Shown: positions 7,625 to 15,952, counted from the first letter of the stretch. The stretch is 32,206 bases of DNA from CAZJVD01 sp964549505 (GCA_964549505.1 CAZJVD010000023.1:1-32206); one strand, 5' to 3'. Translations and numbers: made by a program. The notes: a model not told the origin generated them from the sequence alone.

Positions 7625-8720
7625 GATCCGCGTTTCGTTTCTCGAGTTCGCGCGCTAAAAAGTCAGACGTCTTTGTTACCTCTTGAAAGCTGTCTTTAAA
7701 AAAATGCGTGAAGCGTGTTTCTGTCTCGATCCCGTGGCACCCATTGCATGTCTGTTGAGCAAAGATCCTACGTGCTGGAGTCGGGACGCGCGATCCCTCA
7801 AGCCACGTGTAAAACTCACTGGGTAGCGGCGCAACCGTTGTCTGCATCGTGCTCGGAAGCACGAGCGTAGTGTCGCGCGACGTGAGTGACTGGCTTATGA
7901 TCCACACTTCGAGTTCGCTCCGTTTCGTCGTGTCGAAGTCAGAATGTGGCGTTCCCGGAATCGGTGTAGCAACGAGTCGACGGGCGATCGAGTCGTACGT
8001 GAAGTTACGCAGTTCCCAAATCGGCGCAAACACAAAATCATTCGTGCGCACGAAACGAAGCTTCTCGGCGACTGCAAAACTTTCGGTCATGGCTTCGAGT
8101 TTTACTTTGTAACTGTTGAGGTCCGTCGTTTGCGAAAGGTCCTGGATTCTCTGCGCCCAGAACTTTACAGTTTCGCCAGGACTCGCGAGCGCAAACTCAA
8201 AGATGACATACGATTCGATCGGAATCTCGGTGAACGGTTCGCTCAACTGAAAAACAAAACGGCCCTCTCCGGCCGGCGAGTCCGGGTTCCGCAGATCGAG
8301 ACGAAAGAGAATGGCGATCAGGCGATACGGCGATTGGTCTCTGATCAACGCCCCGTTCGGTGCTTTCGGCCAAACTTCTCGAATCACAGCGAGCGCGTTA
8401 CGGGGCTCCAATGTGTGACCGTTCGAGTCCACTGTTGCCGACCACTGTGAAAACCAGTCTACGAGTCCAGGTTCGATTTCACCGGGAGACGGCGAAACAG
8501 TCTTAGAGAAAAGCTTGTGAACGGTTCCAAGAAAACTCCATGGACCTTCACCCGATGCCCGAACGTCATTTAGGACTTCTGGATCGCGAATCAAAAGATG
8601 CGGAGAAAAATCATCGGCCGACCAGGTTGCTGCAGTCCAGGCCAGCGACATCCAGAGTGTCAAAATCGCTGGTCCATAAGACAGTGGCGAAAACCATTGG
8701 CGTAGGCGTCGACAGAACAT
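7566..8720 (-). CDS. Secreted protein with one C-terminal c-type heme motif
   Basis: The 384-residue protein has a signal peptide (TM-like 17-31, cleavage probably near TWSA-DD). A large middle domain that I do not recognise carries FRLDLRNP and GEGRFVFQL, and CNGCH (325-329) lies near the end, within ARRIFAQQTCNGCHG. The heme site followed by ETRFTHFF resembles cytochrome-like ends of secreted proteins in myxobacteria, but no function is assigned. It is convergent with, and overlaps, the diheme cytochrome, which suggests a linked periplasmic redox role. The start is ATG 8720, with GGAAG 11 bases before it. Confidence 0.8.
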   Translation of the reverse strand: MFCRRLRQWFSPLSYGPAILTLWMSLAWTAATWSADDFSPHLLIRDPEVLNDVRASGEGPWSFLGTVHKLFSKTVSPSPGEIEPGLVDWFSQWSATVDSNGHTLEPRNALAVIREVWPKAPNGALIRDQSPYRLIAILFRLDLRNPDSPAGEGRFVFQLSEPFTEIPIESYVIFEFALASPGETVKFWAQRIQDLSQTTDLNSYKVKLEAMTESFAVAEKLRFVRTNDFVFAPIWELRNFTYDSIARRLVATPIPGTPHSDFDTTKRSELEVWIISQSLTSRDTTLVLPSTMQTTVAPLPSEFYTWLEGSRVPTPARRIFAQQTCNGCHGIETETRFTHFFKDSFQEVTKTSDFLARELEKRNADLIALLSGNAPAYLADQRVH

Positions 8721-8777
8721 CTAGCGTTGATCTTCCTTCCGACTGACCATAGAATCAAGACTCACGAGGGGGAAGTC

Positions 8778-10265
8778 ATGACACGTACGTTTTGGTTTAG
8801 CTCCGTCTTTTCAGCGTTGAGCGTTTTGGTGGTTTCTAATCTCGCAAGCGCCGTCGATTTCACAGTAGCCGTTGACTCTGTTCGTCGGGCTCGCCCCGGC
8901 GCCATTGCCGTCGACGCGCGCGTGACTGCTGATGTTCGCAGTGCAGATTTTAATAACGTTCGGTTCCGCGCCTTTCTCGTTCCGGAGCAGCCGAACCGCG
9001 ACGGACGTCGCAACATGAAGGGTATCGCGCTTCCTGGCGTCAGTAAGAATCTCAGCTTTCCAGGTAGTGCGCGGACGTACCCCGTACAGCTGGAGTTTCA
9101 GCTTCCGCGTGTTCCGCGGGGTGACTATCTCCTCGGTGTGGTGATCAACTCGACCGGCGAGTTCGGTGAGACCGATCGAATGAACAACGTTTCTGAGAAT
9201 CTGGTTTCACTGTACGCCTTTTCGAATCCTGGCCCCGACCCAGCGGATGATCCGAACGATCTGTTTTTGGACACCACGGGACTCGCGCCACGAAACGGAA
9301 TTGCGTATCACGCGTGGCGGCTGTTTTATCATTCCGCTCCGACCGTCGAGTATGACCTGTGGGCGAACTTCTTCTTTATTGATCTTACAAGGCGCAAAGC
9401 GTTTGACGGCGGCTATGAGAAGCGCGTGCATCTTGTGAACATGGGGAACGATTTGGATCCAAAGGGAGAACGTCTCAACTTTGATCGTTACTACAACAAC
9501 CCGACGTTCGAACGTTTGCCGAGCGGTAACTACTATCTGATGTCGTGGATCAACCATCGTGAGACTTTCAATGAAAACGGCGCGAACAACATCGATCTCG
9601 AGGCGTTCTCGGCTTCGAAGGTTGATTTTCTCGAAGCATCGGACAGCTGGCTTGAACTGCCGGTTGGGGACATGGCGCCAAAGTCAAAAGTGGTACGTTT
9701 GAAAACCGACTACGCGCTCACGCACACCTACACGATCGATCCCGCAAGTGTGCCAGCTGGTGTGACCGTCACACCGATGACCGGTTTGCTTGCGAACGCA
9801 ACGGTGACGCTCCAAGTGGATCCGGCCGTTCATACGATGCATGATGCGATGTTGGGGTATGACTATTTTGACTTGGATTTTGTGGTCGATGGTCAACATC
9901 ACCCGCGCACGTTCATGTTCGTTGAAAGAGATATCTCGTTGCCCGTTGATCTTTCGATTGGCGCGAGGCTCGACGGTTCGGCAAAGAAGTACGAGTTTAT
10001 GAAAGAGGCTTCGATCCGTTTTGGGTCAAACCAGCCGGCTGCGATTTTTGGCCTGTCGAGTCCCGACCCATATGTGAACTTTACGTGGCCCGAGGATCAC
10101 CAGACGATCCTGCTTGCGAGTCCCGTGTCGGATCCTGTTTTGTCGGTAGGTTACGAGACACGTACGTTGGCTCCTGGCGTGTATCATCCGAGGATCCACG
10201 TGACCTATGGCTATCCTCTGCAAACGGTTGAACTCGTGGGTGAACTCACGGTTCTCCGTCCGTAA
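8778..10265 (+). CDS. Secreted protein with two CARDB-like domains
   Basis: I chose ATG 8778, which has GAGGGGGA just upstream and a clear signal peptide ending NLASA, giving 495 residues. The frame is open further upstream, to 8727, without any signal-peptide logic. The mature protein looks all-beta. Two stretches end in the pattern typical of CARDB/adhesion modules: GEFGETDRMNNVSEN and RETFNENGANNIDLE. The second half contains further beta-rich repeats of unknown type. It has no membrane anchor and few cysteines. The role may be cell-surface or extracellular binding, but nothing in the neighbourhood settles it. Confidence 0.75.
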   Translation: MTRTFWFSSVFSALSVLVVSNLASAVDFTVAVDSVRRARPGAIAVDARVTADVRSADFNNVRFRAFLVPEQPNRDGRRNMKGIALPGVSKNLSFPGSARTYPVQLEFQLPRVPRGDYLLGVVINSTGEFGETDRMNNVSENLVSLYAFSNPGPDPADDPNDLFLDTTGLAPRNGIAYHAWRLFYHSAPTVEYDLWANFFFIDLTRRKAFDGGYEKRVHLVNMGNDLDPKGERLNFDRYYNNPTFERLPSGNYYLMSWINHRETFNENGANNIDLEAFSASKVDFLEASDSWLELPVGDMAPKSKVVRLKTDYALTHTYTIDPASVPAGVTVTPMTGLLANATVTLQVDPAVHTMHDAMLGYDYFDLDFVVDGQHHPRTFMFVERDISLPVDLSIGARLDGSAKKYEFMKEASIRFGSNQPAAIFGLSSPDPYVNFTWPEDHQTILLASPVSDPVLSVGYETRTLAPGVYHPRIHVTYGYPLQTVELVGELTVLRP

Positions 10266-10324
10266 AGCGCCTTTGTAGAAAGTCCTTGAGAAAGCGGGGT
10301 TCTGGCGGTTATTTTACAACCGCT

Positions 10325-11185
10325 ATGAACCCCGCTTCTGTTTTAAACGTCGCTTTTTATCATTTTGCCTCGGTCGGCGATTGTTCGAGCAAACGTGCAC
10401 CGCTGGCTGATTTTCTCAGAAAAGAGGGCGTGCGCGGGACCGTTTTGTTGAGTCCCGAGGGGATCAACTGCTTTCTCGCCGGTTCCGAGCAGTCGGTCGA
10501 AGCGTCGATGAGCGAGATCTTTCGCTTAACGGAGATCCCGGCAGCCAAGGTTGCCGTCAAGCGTAGCTGGTCGACGAAGATCCCGTTTCGTCGGACGCTC
10601 GTGAGACTCAAGAAAGAGATCATTCCCATGGGGATCGACACGGTCGTCCCAGCCGTGCGTTCAAGCCCCTATGTCAGTCCGACCACGCTGAAGCGTTGGC
10701 TGGATGAGGGCGAAGAAGTCTTATTGATCGACACGCGAAACGACTACGAGATCGCGCTTGGAACGTTCCGAGGAGCCCTCCGTCTTGGCCTGAAGCATTT
10801 TCGCGATTTTGCGAGAATAGCTGCGGGCAAGCGCGCGGTGATTGAAGCCCAGGCGAAGGGTAAGAAAATCGTGACGTTCTGTACGGGCGGGATTCGGTGT
10901 GAGAAGGCGGCAACGTGGATGGAGTCCGAGGGCTTTAAAGATGTCTCTCAGCTGGAAGGGGGCGTCTTAGGATACTTCGAACAGGTGGGTAGCGCGCACT
11001 GGGACGGATCCTGTTTCGTTTTTGACCAACGGGTGGCGCTTGATCCGGCCCTTCGACCGACCGGACATCATCTCTGTTTTGCCTGTCGCGAGGTCCTGAC
11101 CGACGGCGATATCGTCTCACCTTTGTACATCGAAGATCAGTTTTGTCCGCACTGCCATCCGTCTCGCAAAAACCGCGATCTGTGA
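10325..11185 (+). CDS. trhO: tRNA uridine(34) hydroxylase, rhodanese family
   Basis: Oxygen-dependent hydroxylation of U34 in some tRNAs, a step towards 5-carboxymethoxy- or methoxyuridine. From ATG 10325 the protein has 286 residues. It begins with the acylphosphatase-like domain (NVAFYHF, GTVLLSPEGINCFLAG), followed by a rhodanese domain with the active loop C186-TGGIR-C192 and the segment EGGVLGYFE. The C-terminus has family-typical CFVFDQRV plus four cysteines (CFAC and CPHC) that may bind metal. The frame extends to 10286 with a non-homologous head, so the internal ATG is preferred. It follows the CARDB-like gene by 59 bases and ends at a hairpin. Confidence 0.93.
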   Translation: MNPASVLNVAFYHFASVGDCSSKRAPLADFLRKEGVRGTVLLSPEGINCFLAGSEQSVEASMSEIFRLTEIPAAKVAVKRSWSTKIPFRRTLVRLKKEIIPMGIDTVVPAVRSSPYVSPTTLKRWLDEGEEVLLIDTRNDYEIALGTFRGALRLGLKHFRDFARIAAGKRAVIEAQAKGKKIVTFCTGGIRCEKAATWMESEGFKDVSQLEGGVLGYFEQVGSAHWDGSCFVFDQRVALDPALRPTGHHLCFACREVLTDGDIVSPLYIEDQFCPHCHPSRKNRDL

Positions 11186-11197
11186 ACCGGACCGCAT

Positions 11198-11227
11198 CCG
11201 CTCATCTGTCGATTCGATGAGCGGTTT
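11198..11227 (+). terminator. Hairpin 13 bases after trhO
   Basis: Perfect 9-base arms, ccgctcatc (11198-11206) and gatgagcgg (11216-11224), enclose a 9-base loop and are followed by only three Ts. The position directly after the stop codon makes a terminator likely, although the U-tract is weak. Confidence 0.6.
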
Positions 11228-11394
11228 GAAAGAGCGAGCATGATGATCGGCCTCTCCGTTTTCAGGACAAATCGAGTTCATTGATCTGTTAAAGTATAAT
11301 AAATACAGCAAGTTATACCCAAATGCTCTATAAACTAGTTCAGATGATTTTTCGTATAGAAAGTCGACAACGTCTAGTTCCCTGACGCTGTGTC

Positions 11395-11408
11395 ACTGCG
11401 GTCGCAGT
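11395..11408. promoter_or_regulatory. Palindrome upstream of the sigma-54 promoter
   Basis: ACTGCG-GT-CGCAGT is a dyad with perfect six-base arms. Its centre is about 75 bases before the predicted start site of the transglycosylase transcript, which is a plausible place for an enhancer-binding activator. The rest of 11228-11450 is AT-rich and shows no gene; a TATAAT at 11295-11300 has no matching -35. Confidence 0.35.
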
Positions 11409-11450
11409 TAAGAAACCTTCATAAAATCAACAGCCTACTGCCTAACTTCC

Positions 11451-11466
11451 TGGCACCCACTGTGCA
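11451..11466 (+). promoter_or_regulatory. Sigma-54 (-24/-12) promoter
   Basis: TGGCACCCACTGTGCA matches the RpoN consensus TGGCAC-N5-TTGC at every position except one T, with GG and GC exactly spaced. The transcript should start near 11477, about 16 bases before ATG 11493 and just upstream of its GGAAGG site. This rules against the ATG at 11469, which would precede the start site. Confidence 0.75.
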
Positions 11467-11492
11467 CTATGTCATTGGTAGGAAGGCTGGGT

Positions 11493-12185
11493 ATGAACAC
11501 AGTCCGCAATTGGTTTAAACGAGCCGTAGTATTTTCTCTGAGCGCTGGAATGCTGAGCTTTCCGGCGAACGGACGTGAGTCGTTCTCAGAACTCGTTCGC
11601 AGTCGTCAGTACGAGATTGCTGAAGAAACACCTCGCAGTGGCCTTAAGCGTTTTGAAATCGTTCCGAGTCTCTCCGGCTGGCAGATGGGTGTGGATGAGA
11701 TCAGATCGGTGCTGGGCCGACGTCTCAAACCCGAACTTCGGAAGAAGGCCGGATCACTCGCCACACATATTTATGAACTTTGTCGTCAATACGGTTTCCA
11801 TCCAGCCGAGATCCTGGCTCTTGTCGAAGTGGAAAGTTCGTTCGATCCAAAGGCTCACTCCTTTGCCGGAGCGCGCGGTCTCTTGCAGCTTTTACCGCGA
11901 ACGGCTGCTTACATTGCTCGCAAACGACGTATCACATTCAAGCGGCTCGATGATCTCTACAATCCGTGGACGAACCTCTCGCTCGGAGTCGCCTATCTTT
12001 CTTATCTTCGGGAGCGGTTTCCCAACGCCGATCACTATCTTGCGGCTTACAACATGGGCCCGACCTCGGTCTCGCGCATGATTCGTATGCGGAACTTCAA
12101 ACTGGGTGCTCTTGAACGCTATGTTTTCAATATTAAATTTCGCGCGAACGATATTCGCGTGAGCAACACGAGCGATCGAAGCTAA
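11493..12185 (+). CDS. Secreted lytic transglycosylase (SLT domain)
   Basis: Cleaves peptidoglycan glycan strands in the periplasm. From ATG 11493 (GGAAGG 6-8 bases upstream) it has 230 residues with a signal peptide (residues 1-27, ending ANG). The SLT domain covers about 90-200: catalytic Glu114 in VEVESSFDP, then GARGLLQLLP, YNPWTNLSLGVAYL and YLAAYNMGP, the standard family series. It has no LysM or TPR extension and is short for the Slt70 type. It stands alone behind a sigma-54 promoter, so expression probably depends on an enhancer-binding activator, for example during a cell-wall remodelling stage. The family is certain; the trigger is unknown. Confidence 0.93.
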   Translation: MNTVRNWFKRAVVFSLSAGMLSFPANGRESFSELVRSRQYEIAEETPRSGLKRFEIVPSLSGWQMGVDEIRSVLGRRLKPELRKKAGSLATHIYELCRQYGFHPAEILALVEVESSFDPKAHSFAGARGLLQLLPRTAAYIARKRRITFKRLDDLYNPWTNLSLGVAYLSYLRERFPNADHYLAAYNMGPTSVSRMIRMRNFKLGALERYVFNIKFRANDIRVSNTSDRS

Positions 12186-12228
12186 TGGGGCTAAGTGGCG
12201 AGTTGGCCGGCGGCAGGACTGGCGCGCG

Positions 12229-12789
12229 CTAAGCCACCGAGACGACTTCGCGAACTTCCGGAACCAGCTCTTTTAAGCGCTTTTCAATGCCTTGTTTAAG
12301 GGTGGCTGTGCTGCTCGGGCAGCCGGCGCACGAGCCCTTGAGGTAAAGATAAACAACCCCGTCGCGGAAACCTTCGAAAACGATATCGCCGCCATCTTGC
12401 GCCACCGCCGGGCGAATCTCGCGATCTAAGAGGTCCTGAATCTTCTTTTCGTTTTCTGTCAGCGCTTCCGTGATGTGGCCGGACGTCACTTGGGCGGACA
12501 GGCTCAGGGCTGGCTCACCCGAATCCAAAAAAGCCTTGATGATATCCATCGCGTCTTGGTGAACCGTGTCCCATTCAGCGTCTTCGGCCTTCGTAATGGT
12601 TACAAAATCACGTCCCAGCATGACAGCCGAAATGCCCGTTGTCGAAAACAGCTGCGAGGCTAGCAAGCTCTTGCCCTCGGCGGCTTCTGGATTTGAAAAG
12701 TAGGCGCCACCCACTTCGACGAGCGTACGGCTCGTGATGTATTTGAGTGTGTTTGGGTTCGGGGTGAATTCGAGTTGGACGTCGTTCAT
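12229..12789 (-). CDS. Nfu-type iron-sulfur cluster scaffold/carrier
   Basis: The 186-residue protein has an N-terminal Nfu scaffold domain (LEFTPNPNTLKYI, 7-19; TTGISAVMLGRDFVTITK, 50-67) and a C-terminal NifU-like domain with the cluster ligands C154 and C157 in KGSCAGCPSS. This is the mitochondrial NFU1-like layout, and differs from E. coli NfuA, which starts with an A-type domain. It transfers Fe-S clusters to target proteins. An IS lies only 39 bases upstream of its start codon, so the native promoter may have been displaced or the IS may supply one. Confidence 0.92.
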   Translation of the reverse strand: MNDVQLEFTPNPNTLKYITSRTLVEVGGAYFSNPEAAEGKSLLASQLFSTTGISAVMLGRDFVTITKAEDAEWDTVHQDAMDIIKAFLDSGEPALSLSAQVTSGHITEALTENEKKIQDLLDREIRPAVAQDGGDIVFEGFRDGVVYLYLKGSCAGCPSSTATLKQGIEKRLKELVPEVREVVSVA

Positions 12790-12828
12790 AGGAAGCTCTT
12801 ATACCACGTCAACGCAGCGCACGCTTAG

Positions 12829-12849
12829 AAACTGGCCTACCTTGCTGTT
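12829..12849 (+). repeat. Left inverted repeat of the IS
   Basis: The core aactggcctac (12830-12840) is followed by cttgctgtt. It is the reverse complement of the right end except at two C/T positions, and its core recurs near the left edge of the window (93-105). Confidence 0.85.
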
Positions 12850-12855
12850 GGGCCC

Positions 12856-13767
12856 CTATGCTGCGGCTAAGTTAGCATGCATGATTGAGAGTGGCTTCGT
12901 CAGCAGCGTGCGATTGTGAAAATCCATGTATATAGCCAGGTGGTTTTCAAGCTCCACCAGCTTTTTAGTCGTGCACCATGTCCTACGAAACAACCGATTC
13001 ACATTCGCTCGTAACATCGCACACGTGTGATTGAGACTGAACAAAGGATCAAATCCGATCTTCTTAAGTTCCCCCTGACCCGCCACACATCCCCGTCGTC
13101 CCTTCACCGTGTGATGAACCACTTTTGGATAGAGAGACCGCACGATACCGGGATAAAGCGGATTACGGTCCGACCTGATCTCGGCAGTAGCGCGTACATT
13201 AGGACGGATTGTGCTCAGCAATGCACGTATCCCTTGAGGCCGTTTATCAGGGCGAAACCCGTACTTTTTACGTGCAAGCGCAGCCAGGTGTCCTTTAGCC
13301 GGCATGACAGAAACCTTGAACCCTAAGATAGTTCTCTGTTCTGCGTCGACCGCTAAGGTCACTGACAACGGCTTGCACTTCGAATGTTCCGATGTTTCTA
13401 GATCATCAAACTGAATCGAATCCAACTCTCCATAATCCATTAAGAATCGTCTTTGTCTCAGACGCGCCTGTTCCGCCAGAAATCGAAACTTGCGCACAAC
13501 CGTTTTTCTATGAACTTTTAAAATAAGTGCACTTCGTCGTTGTGAAACCCCTGAGCACAAAAGCACCCGTAAACGATCATTGATTCTGCGCTTGTTCTGA
13601 CCAAAGGTTGCTGACCCCGTGGCGCCTGAAAAGGTGCTACCGCAACGCGTGCATCTGTAGCGTCTGATCCATTGACTGTCAGACTTGCGATAAAATCGGC
13701 CGTAACGTTTTAGATCAGGACTGGGAAAAACATTCAAACACGATAACTGCGGACATGTACGCTTCAT
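12856..13767 (-). CDS. DDE-type transposase with IS1-like architecture
   Basis: The 303-residue protein spans almost the whole IS. An N-terminal zinc ribbon (Cys5, Cys10, Cys39, Cys42) is followed by a helix-turn-helix region at about 62-98 and a catalytic domain. Likely acidic residues sit in ELDSIQFDDLE (114-124) and at Asp200 in IRSDRNPLYPG. The region LNHTCAMLRANVNRL (245-259) followed by TTKK takes the place of the last catalytic block of InsB in IS1. The architecture matches InsA and InsB of IS1 joined in one frame; formal family assignment needs a database. AGAGGGAC precedes the ATG. Confidence 0.88.
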   Translation of the reverse strand: MKRTCPQLSCLNVFPSPDLKRYGRFYRKSDSQWIRRYRCTRCGSTFSGATGSATFGQNKRRINDRLRVLLCSGVSQRRSALILKVHRKTVVRKFRFLAEQARLRQRRFLMDYGELDSIQFDDLETSEHSKCKPLSVTLAVDAEQRTILGFKVSVMPAKGHLAALARKKYGFRPDKRPQGIRALLSTIRPNVRATAEIRSDRNPLYPGIVRSLYPKVVHHTVKGRRGCVAGQGELKKIGFDPLFSLNHTCAMLRANVNRLFRRTWCTTKKLVELENHLAIYMDFHNRTLLTKPLSIMHANLAAA

Positions 13768-13804
13768 GTCCCTCTACTGACTCAAAACTCAGACCAACCC
13801 CTGT

Positions 13805-13825
13805 AACAACAAAGTAGGCCAGTTT
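13805..13825 (-). repeat. Right inverted repeat of the IS
   Basis: It ends in aagtaggccagtt (13812-13824) and is the partner of 12829-12849. The same 13 bases occur at 93-105. Confidence 0.85.
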
Positions 13826-13866
13826 TAAAATCTTAGGCTAGACTTGATAGAGGGCAGGGGGTTTCA

Positions 13867-14700
13867 TTGAAGCTAATAACAACTGGTGTAGGAGTTCTCG
13901 TCGGTTTCTTGTTCGTTCAAAGCGTCGCGCTTGCTTTAAAGATTCAGGCGGCCGTTCCCACGCCTCAAGCGCCGTCCCCGCTACTGACAGCGGCGCTGTC
14001 CGGAAAGCAGGTCGTGTTTTCGCGAACGGACGGTGAGAAAGCCCCGCCGCCACTCAAGATTTCCGTTTCTGAGCCCGAGATCCTCGGCGTGTTACAAAAC
14101 GATCGCAATGGTTCGGCAAAGCCGTACGTTCTTGTGAGTGGGTACGAATGCGATCAGTGTTCCAATCGTTCTGAGAAAAAATTTGTGTACCTTATTCGGT
14201 CCGATGGAAAAGTCGCGCGCAAGTTTGTTTCGCCAGGCGAAATCCGCGAAAGGAAAGATCGTCAGGTCGTCTATTCGTCGCAAGCGTTCTTCGGTCGATG
14301 CTTTGCGAACAAAGGACCTGTGTATGTCGACTTTCGGCAGGAAAAAGTCGATCGGCGACGCTTTCTGCAGAGCAACGTTTTGATGGTTGAGCTTGAGGGC
14401 GATCAAGTCGTTGAGAAGCTAGTGACGACGCGATTGCCATCGATCTCGAAGGTCAAGCCTCAGGTCGATCGGAAGCAGTGTCAGAAGATCGCGGGATTTA
14501 CGCGGACCACGGTTGATTTCAATCTCACTTCGCCGATCAAAGACGAAGTCGAGGAGAATGCCGAGGCAACAGCTCAGGAAGGTGAGGCAGCTGCTGCGCC
14601 TCCGGCCGATGGTATTCCTGAGGCGCTTCCGGAGCCTGAAGTCGCTGTGAAGCCGGGTGATGCGCCGATAGCGGCGGGTTCGGGTCCAGTGGGGCGTTAG
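13867..14700 (+). CDS. Secreted protein of unknown family with four cysteines
   Basis: The start is TTG 13867, with an AGGGGG site 5 bases before it. The 277-residue product has a signal peptide ending ALA (about residue 23), then a core of about 190 residues with cysteines in GYECDQCSN, FGRCF and RKQCQK. The last 70 residues are Ala/Glu/Pro-rich and probably disordered. I do not recognise a family. The paired cysteines in an exported protein suggest disulfides. It starts 41 bases after the IS, so its upstream region was probably altered by the insertion, and its stop overlaps queF by 4 bases. Confidence 0.7.
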   Translation: MKLITTGVGVLVGFLFVQSVALALKIQAAVPTPQAPSPLLTAALSGKQVVFSRTDGEKAPPPLKISVSEPEILGVLQNDRNGSAKPYVLVSGYECDQCSNRSEKKFVYLIRSDGKVARKFVSPGEIRERKDRQVVYSSQAFFGRCFANKGPVYVDFRQEKVDRRRFLQSNVLMVELEGDQVVEKLVTTRLPSISKVKPQVDRKQCQKIAGFTRTTVDFNLTSPIKDEVEENAEATAQEGEAAAAPPADGIPEALPEPEVAVKPGDAPIAAGSGPVGR

Positions 14701-15128
14701 AGAGCTGGCCCACGTGAGTGTGCCGCCCGCACGACGGTCTTGATATTCCCCCGAACGTTAAAGTCCCCTACGACATTCGCTTCCCACGGATCGAGCAATG
14801 TGACGAGATCATCGAGAACGCGATTGACGGCGTCCTCGTGAAACATGCCCTCGTTTCGAAAACGATTGATGTAAAGTTTTAAACTCTTGAGCTCGACGCA
14901 GTAATCGCGCGGTACATAAGTGATGTGTAACGTCGCAAAGTCCGGAAAGCCCGACATCGGGCAAATGCACGTGAACTCCGGGCACGTGAACTCCACGGTA
15001 TAACGTCGGTTCTTGGTTCGGTTAGGGAAGCGCTCTAAGCGTGCGTTCGCGACGAGCGAACGGCTGTCGACGCGTTCGGCGGTCAGGGTCGAAGGTTTTG
15101 TGGATTGGCGTTTTTTCTTTCGAGTCAT
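14697..15128 (-). CDS. queF: NADPH-dependent preQ0 reductase
   Basis: Reduces 7-cyano-7-deazaguanine (preQ0) to preQ1 in queuosine biosynthesis. The 143-residue size is that of the unimodular (YkvM) type. The active-site Cys56 lies in FTCICPMSGFPDFA, with Asp63 next to it. The QueF signature ELKSLKLYINRFR carries substrate-binding Glu79, and GMFHED follows. The first 25 residues are basic and variable, so a later start is possible. No other queuosine gene is in the window. It ends convergently with the preceding gene. Confidence 0.95.
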   Translation of the reverse strand: MTRKKKRQSTKPSTLTAERVDSRSLVANARLERFPNRTKNRRYTVEFTCPEFTCICPMSGFPDFATLHITYVPRDYCVELKSLKLYINRFRNEGMFHEDAVNRVLDDLVTLLDPWEANVVGDFNVRGNIKTVVRAAHSRGPAL

Positions 15129-15169
15129 TGACGCACGGTATCAGCAACCCGTTTTGATGGCAATAGGTT

Positions 15170-15952
15170 CTAAAAGTGAGCGGTTCCGCCGCCGGCGAGG
15201 ATAGGTAAAAGCGCATTTTCTTTAGCGGATGGATAGTAGTGAACGCCGAGTTGAAACCCGTCCCAATGGTGCGAGAGCCCGATGCCGAGCATCTCGTAAG
15301 TGAAGTCGTAGCTCACGCCGGGACAGAGCGTGTTGCCGATCGTGCCTTCTTTTTTCGAAGGCGGGTTGTAACTCCAGGCGAACTCACCGAACGCGGTGGA
15401 GCCGCTAAGAAACCCGGACTTCACGACTTGCGATCGATCGATGTCAACGGATCTCCAGTTGAAATGTCCCCCCATGAAGGTCGCAAACGAATCGCTGAGC
15501 GCAAATGAGACAACGGCTCCAGGTTGCCACGAGGTGACGTCAAGTGATGGCAAGCCGGTGCGTTCGACCTTGTAATGTTCAAAACCAACCGTCAGCCCGA
15601 GCGCGACATCGGGAAAATCGATGACAGCGATTTTCCCTTGAGCATTAAAAAACTGGAAAAAATCTCGCAAAACATTTGTTCCGATTTGAAAGAAGTCCGT
15701 TACGCCGATCGCAAAGGTTGTTCCATAGACGAGCGTACCTGCTGGAATGGTGTACGGACTGGGCAGTAGGTGGGTCCGTGTAAAAAGTGGATTCCAGCGA
15801 TCCATAGCGCGCGCGGAAGTCGTTGTCGCTATGCCGACGGTGATGCTGACGACGACGCTGACGACGACGCCGATCGTAGGTCGGAAAGCGGCGGTTCGAA
15901 GGTTTCTAAAGCGGTTGGACTTCACTCCCAAGACGTACCACCGTTTCTGCAC
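15170..15952 (-). CDS. Small putative outer-membrane beta-barrel protein
   Basis: A 260-residue exported protein read from GTG 15952, which has an AGGGGG site about 9 bases upstream; GTG 15925 is an alternative. A long basic N-region leads to a Val-rich hydrophobic signal (about 27-43) ending SARA. The mature part alternates polar and hydrophobic residues (GTLVYGTTFAIGVTDFFQIG, ALGLTVGFEHYKV) and ends in Phe, as outer-membrane barrels do. No family is recognised. It is divergent from the helicase-nuclease, whose chosen start is only 3 bases away, so the promoters of the two genes lie inside each other's 5' regions. Confidence 0.65.
   Translation of the reverse strand: MQKRWYVLGVKSNRFRNLRTAAFRPTIGVVVSVVVSITVGIATTTSARAMDRWNPLFTRTHLLPSPYTIPAGTLVYGTTFAIGVTDFFQIGTNVLRDFFQFFNAQGKIAVIDFPDVALGLTVGFEHYKVERTGLPSLDVTSWQPGAVVSFALSDSFATFMGGHFNWRSVDIDRSQVVKSGFLSGSTAFGEFAWSYNPPSKKEGTIGNTLCPGVSYDFTYEMLGIGLSHHWDGFQLGVHYYPSAKENALLPILAGGGTAHF

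Larger units (their letters stand above)
12829..13825 (-). mobile_element. Insertion sequence of about 1.0 kb, apparently complete
   Basis: A single transposase gene lies between inverted ends at 12829-12849 and 13805-13825, which match at 19 of 21 bases. The left end lies 19 bases past the IS insertion-side flank of nfu and the right end lies 41 bases before the next gene. No convincing target duplication is visible at either junction, so the copy may be old or rearranged. The transposase reading frame is intact. Confidence 0.85.

Noticed and set aside
11281..11300. TTGATC and TATAAT as a sigma-70 promoter
   Set aside because: Only 8 bases separate them, and no other -35 is found.
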